A program made the position numbers and the translations under genes. Shown here piece by piece: positions 63,601-64,000 of a DNA stretch of 64,000 bases; position 1 is the first letter of the stretch, and the number at the start of each line of letters is the position of its first letter. Source of the stretch: Vibrio echinoideorum. Its GTDB lineage: Bacteria > Pseudomonadota > Gammaproteobacteria > Enterobacterales > Vibrionaceae. Under the pieces are notes generated by a model, which saw only the letters and a list, made by a program, of their open reading frames with translations, was not told where the DNA came from and ran no database searches. The stretch spans positions 1,302,001 to 1,366,000 of the forward strand of contig NZ_AP025483.1 in assembly GCF_024347455.1 (NCBI RefSeq), given 5' to 3'.

Positions 63601-64000
63601 CTAAGACAATTGCTTAACGAGAGCTGCACCTACTGCGTGCGCACTGGTTGGGTTCTGACCTGTTATCACTCGCTCATCAATGATCACAAGTTCATGCCAA
63701 GGTTGAACCTTGTTGAAACGCGCTGCACTACGAGCAAGAGATTCTTCCAATAGAAATGGAATGTCGTTGATTGTGCCAAAGTCGATTTCTTCTTCACGTG
63801 TAAAGCCAGTCACCGATTTCGAGCTTAGTAGCTTCTCGCCATTGCTTAGGACAATCGGAAGCAGTGCTGCTGGGCCGTGACATACTGATGCAATCACGCC
63901 GCCATCTTCATAGTGCTTTGCCGCGATAGCAGCAAACTGCTCGTCGGTTGCTAGGTCTGAAAGCAAACCAAAACCACCTGGGTAGAAGATAGCATCGTAG
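63601..64000 (-). CDS. DJ-1/PfpI-family protein (5' end outside window)
   Basis: The minus-strand frame is open through the right edge, so the N-terminus is missing. Visible parts are YDAIFYPGGFG, then SVCHGPAALL with the nucleophilic Cys, and HELVIIDERVITGQNPTSAH near the end. This is a type 1 glutamine-amidotransferase-like fold of the Hsp31/PfpI group, with proposed chaperone, glyoxalase or deglycase roles. The subgroup cannot be settled without the start. Confidence 0.9.
   Translation of the reverse strand, partial: YDAIFYPGGFGLLSDLATDEQFAAIAAKHYEDGGVIASVCHGPAALLPIVLSNGEKLLSSKSVTGFTREEEIDFGTINDIPFLLEESLARSAARFNKVQPWHELVIIDERVITGQNPTSAHAVGAALVKQLS

Overview
The window is chromosomal DNA from a marine gammaproteobacterium, almost certainly a Vibrio. 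The signs are a fused diaminobutyrate aminotransferase/decarboxylase with the carboxynorspermidine pathway (a Vibrio hallmark), Vibrio-like GyrA, NrdAB, RibA and UbiG proteins, a RibA-imelysin iron locus, the LdtD-MepK-GloC trio, and a TrxB-CydDC-aminotransferase block. Two tandem BCCT carriers, a TRAP transporter with its own two-component system and anaerobic respiration on DMSO and nitrite fit a coastal or host-associated species, perhaps of the Splendidus clade. That placement is inference. No rRNA, tRNA, CRISPR array, intact insertion sequence or integrase was seen.

Layout. 1-4176: norspermidine biosynthesis, cut by the left edge. 4263-7433: an ACT-domain regulator, a DUF3943-type protein and a CinA-like protein. 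7622-12819: a DMSO reductase locus, dmsABC divergent from dmsD and a NapF-like ferredoxin, with a perfect FNR box between them. 13033-16830: nrdA-nrdB-yfaE, with two NrdR boxes and a DnaA box upstream. 17339-21028: ubiG and gyrA. 21267-29636: a cytochrome c nitrite reductase region (nrfG, rhodanese, nrfA, then divergent nrfBCDE-dsbE-nrfF). Its control region carries FNR-like, NarP-like and Fur-like sites. 30151-35983: ribA, then a Fur-boxed iron operon of two imelysins, a di-haem oxidoreductase and a DUF1513 protein. 36065-39104: ldtD-mepK-gloC. 39284-40658: a DUF2982-type protein and a histone H1-like/winged-helix protein. 41258-46574: a TakP-like TRAP transporter plus sensor kinase and NarL-type regulator. 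46744-50185: two BCCT carriers. 50484-53857: a chemoreceptor and an unknown lipoprotein. 54104-58723: cydC, cydD, trxB. 58724-61557: an AT-rich, gene-poor accessory segment. 61558-64000: a 2-oxoglutarate dioxygenase, a SufS-like aminotransferase and a DJ-1/PfpI protein cut by the right edge.

How the genes fit together. Much of the window serves low-oxygen life: Dms and Nrf are terminal reductases, CydDC exports thiols needed for cytochrome assembly, NrfE/DsbE/NrfF attach haem, and the FNR, NarP and Fur sites tie this to oxygen, nitrate/nitrite and iron.

The most interesting unexplained item is the accessory segment between trxB and the dioxygenase. It holds a two-gene unit of a soluble 322-residue protein and a 155-residue four-helix membrane protein, 6 nt apart. 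The order, sizes and topology recall the lambda RexA/RexB phage-exclusion pair. An 18-bp perfect inverted repeat and apparent gene remnants lie nearby. A second theme is a set of 7- or 8-bp tandem repeats at four intergenic sites, one of them inside the TRAP operon.
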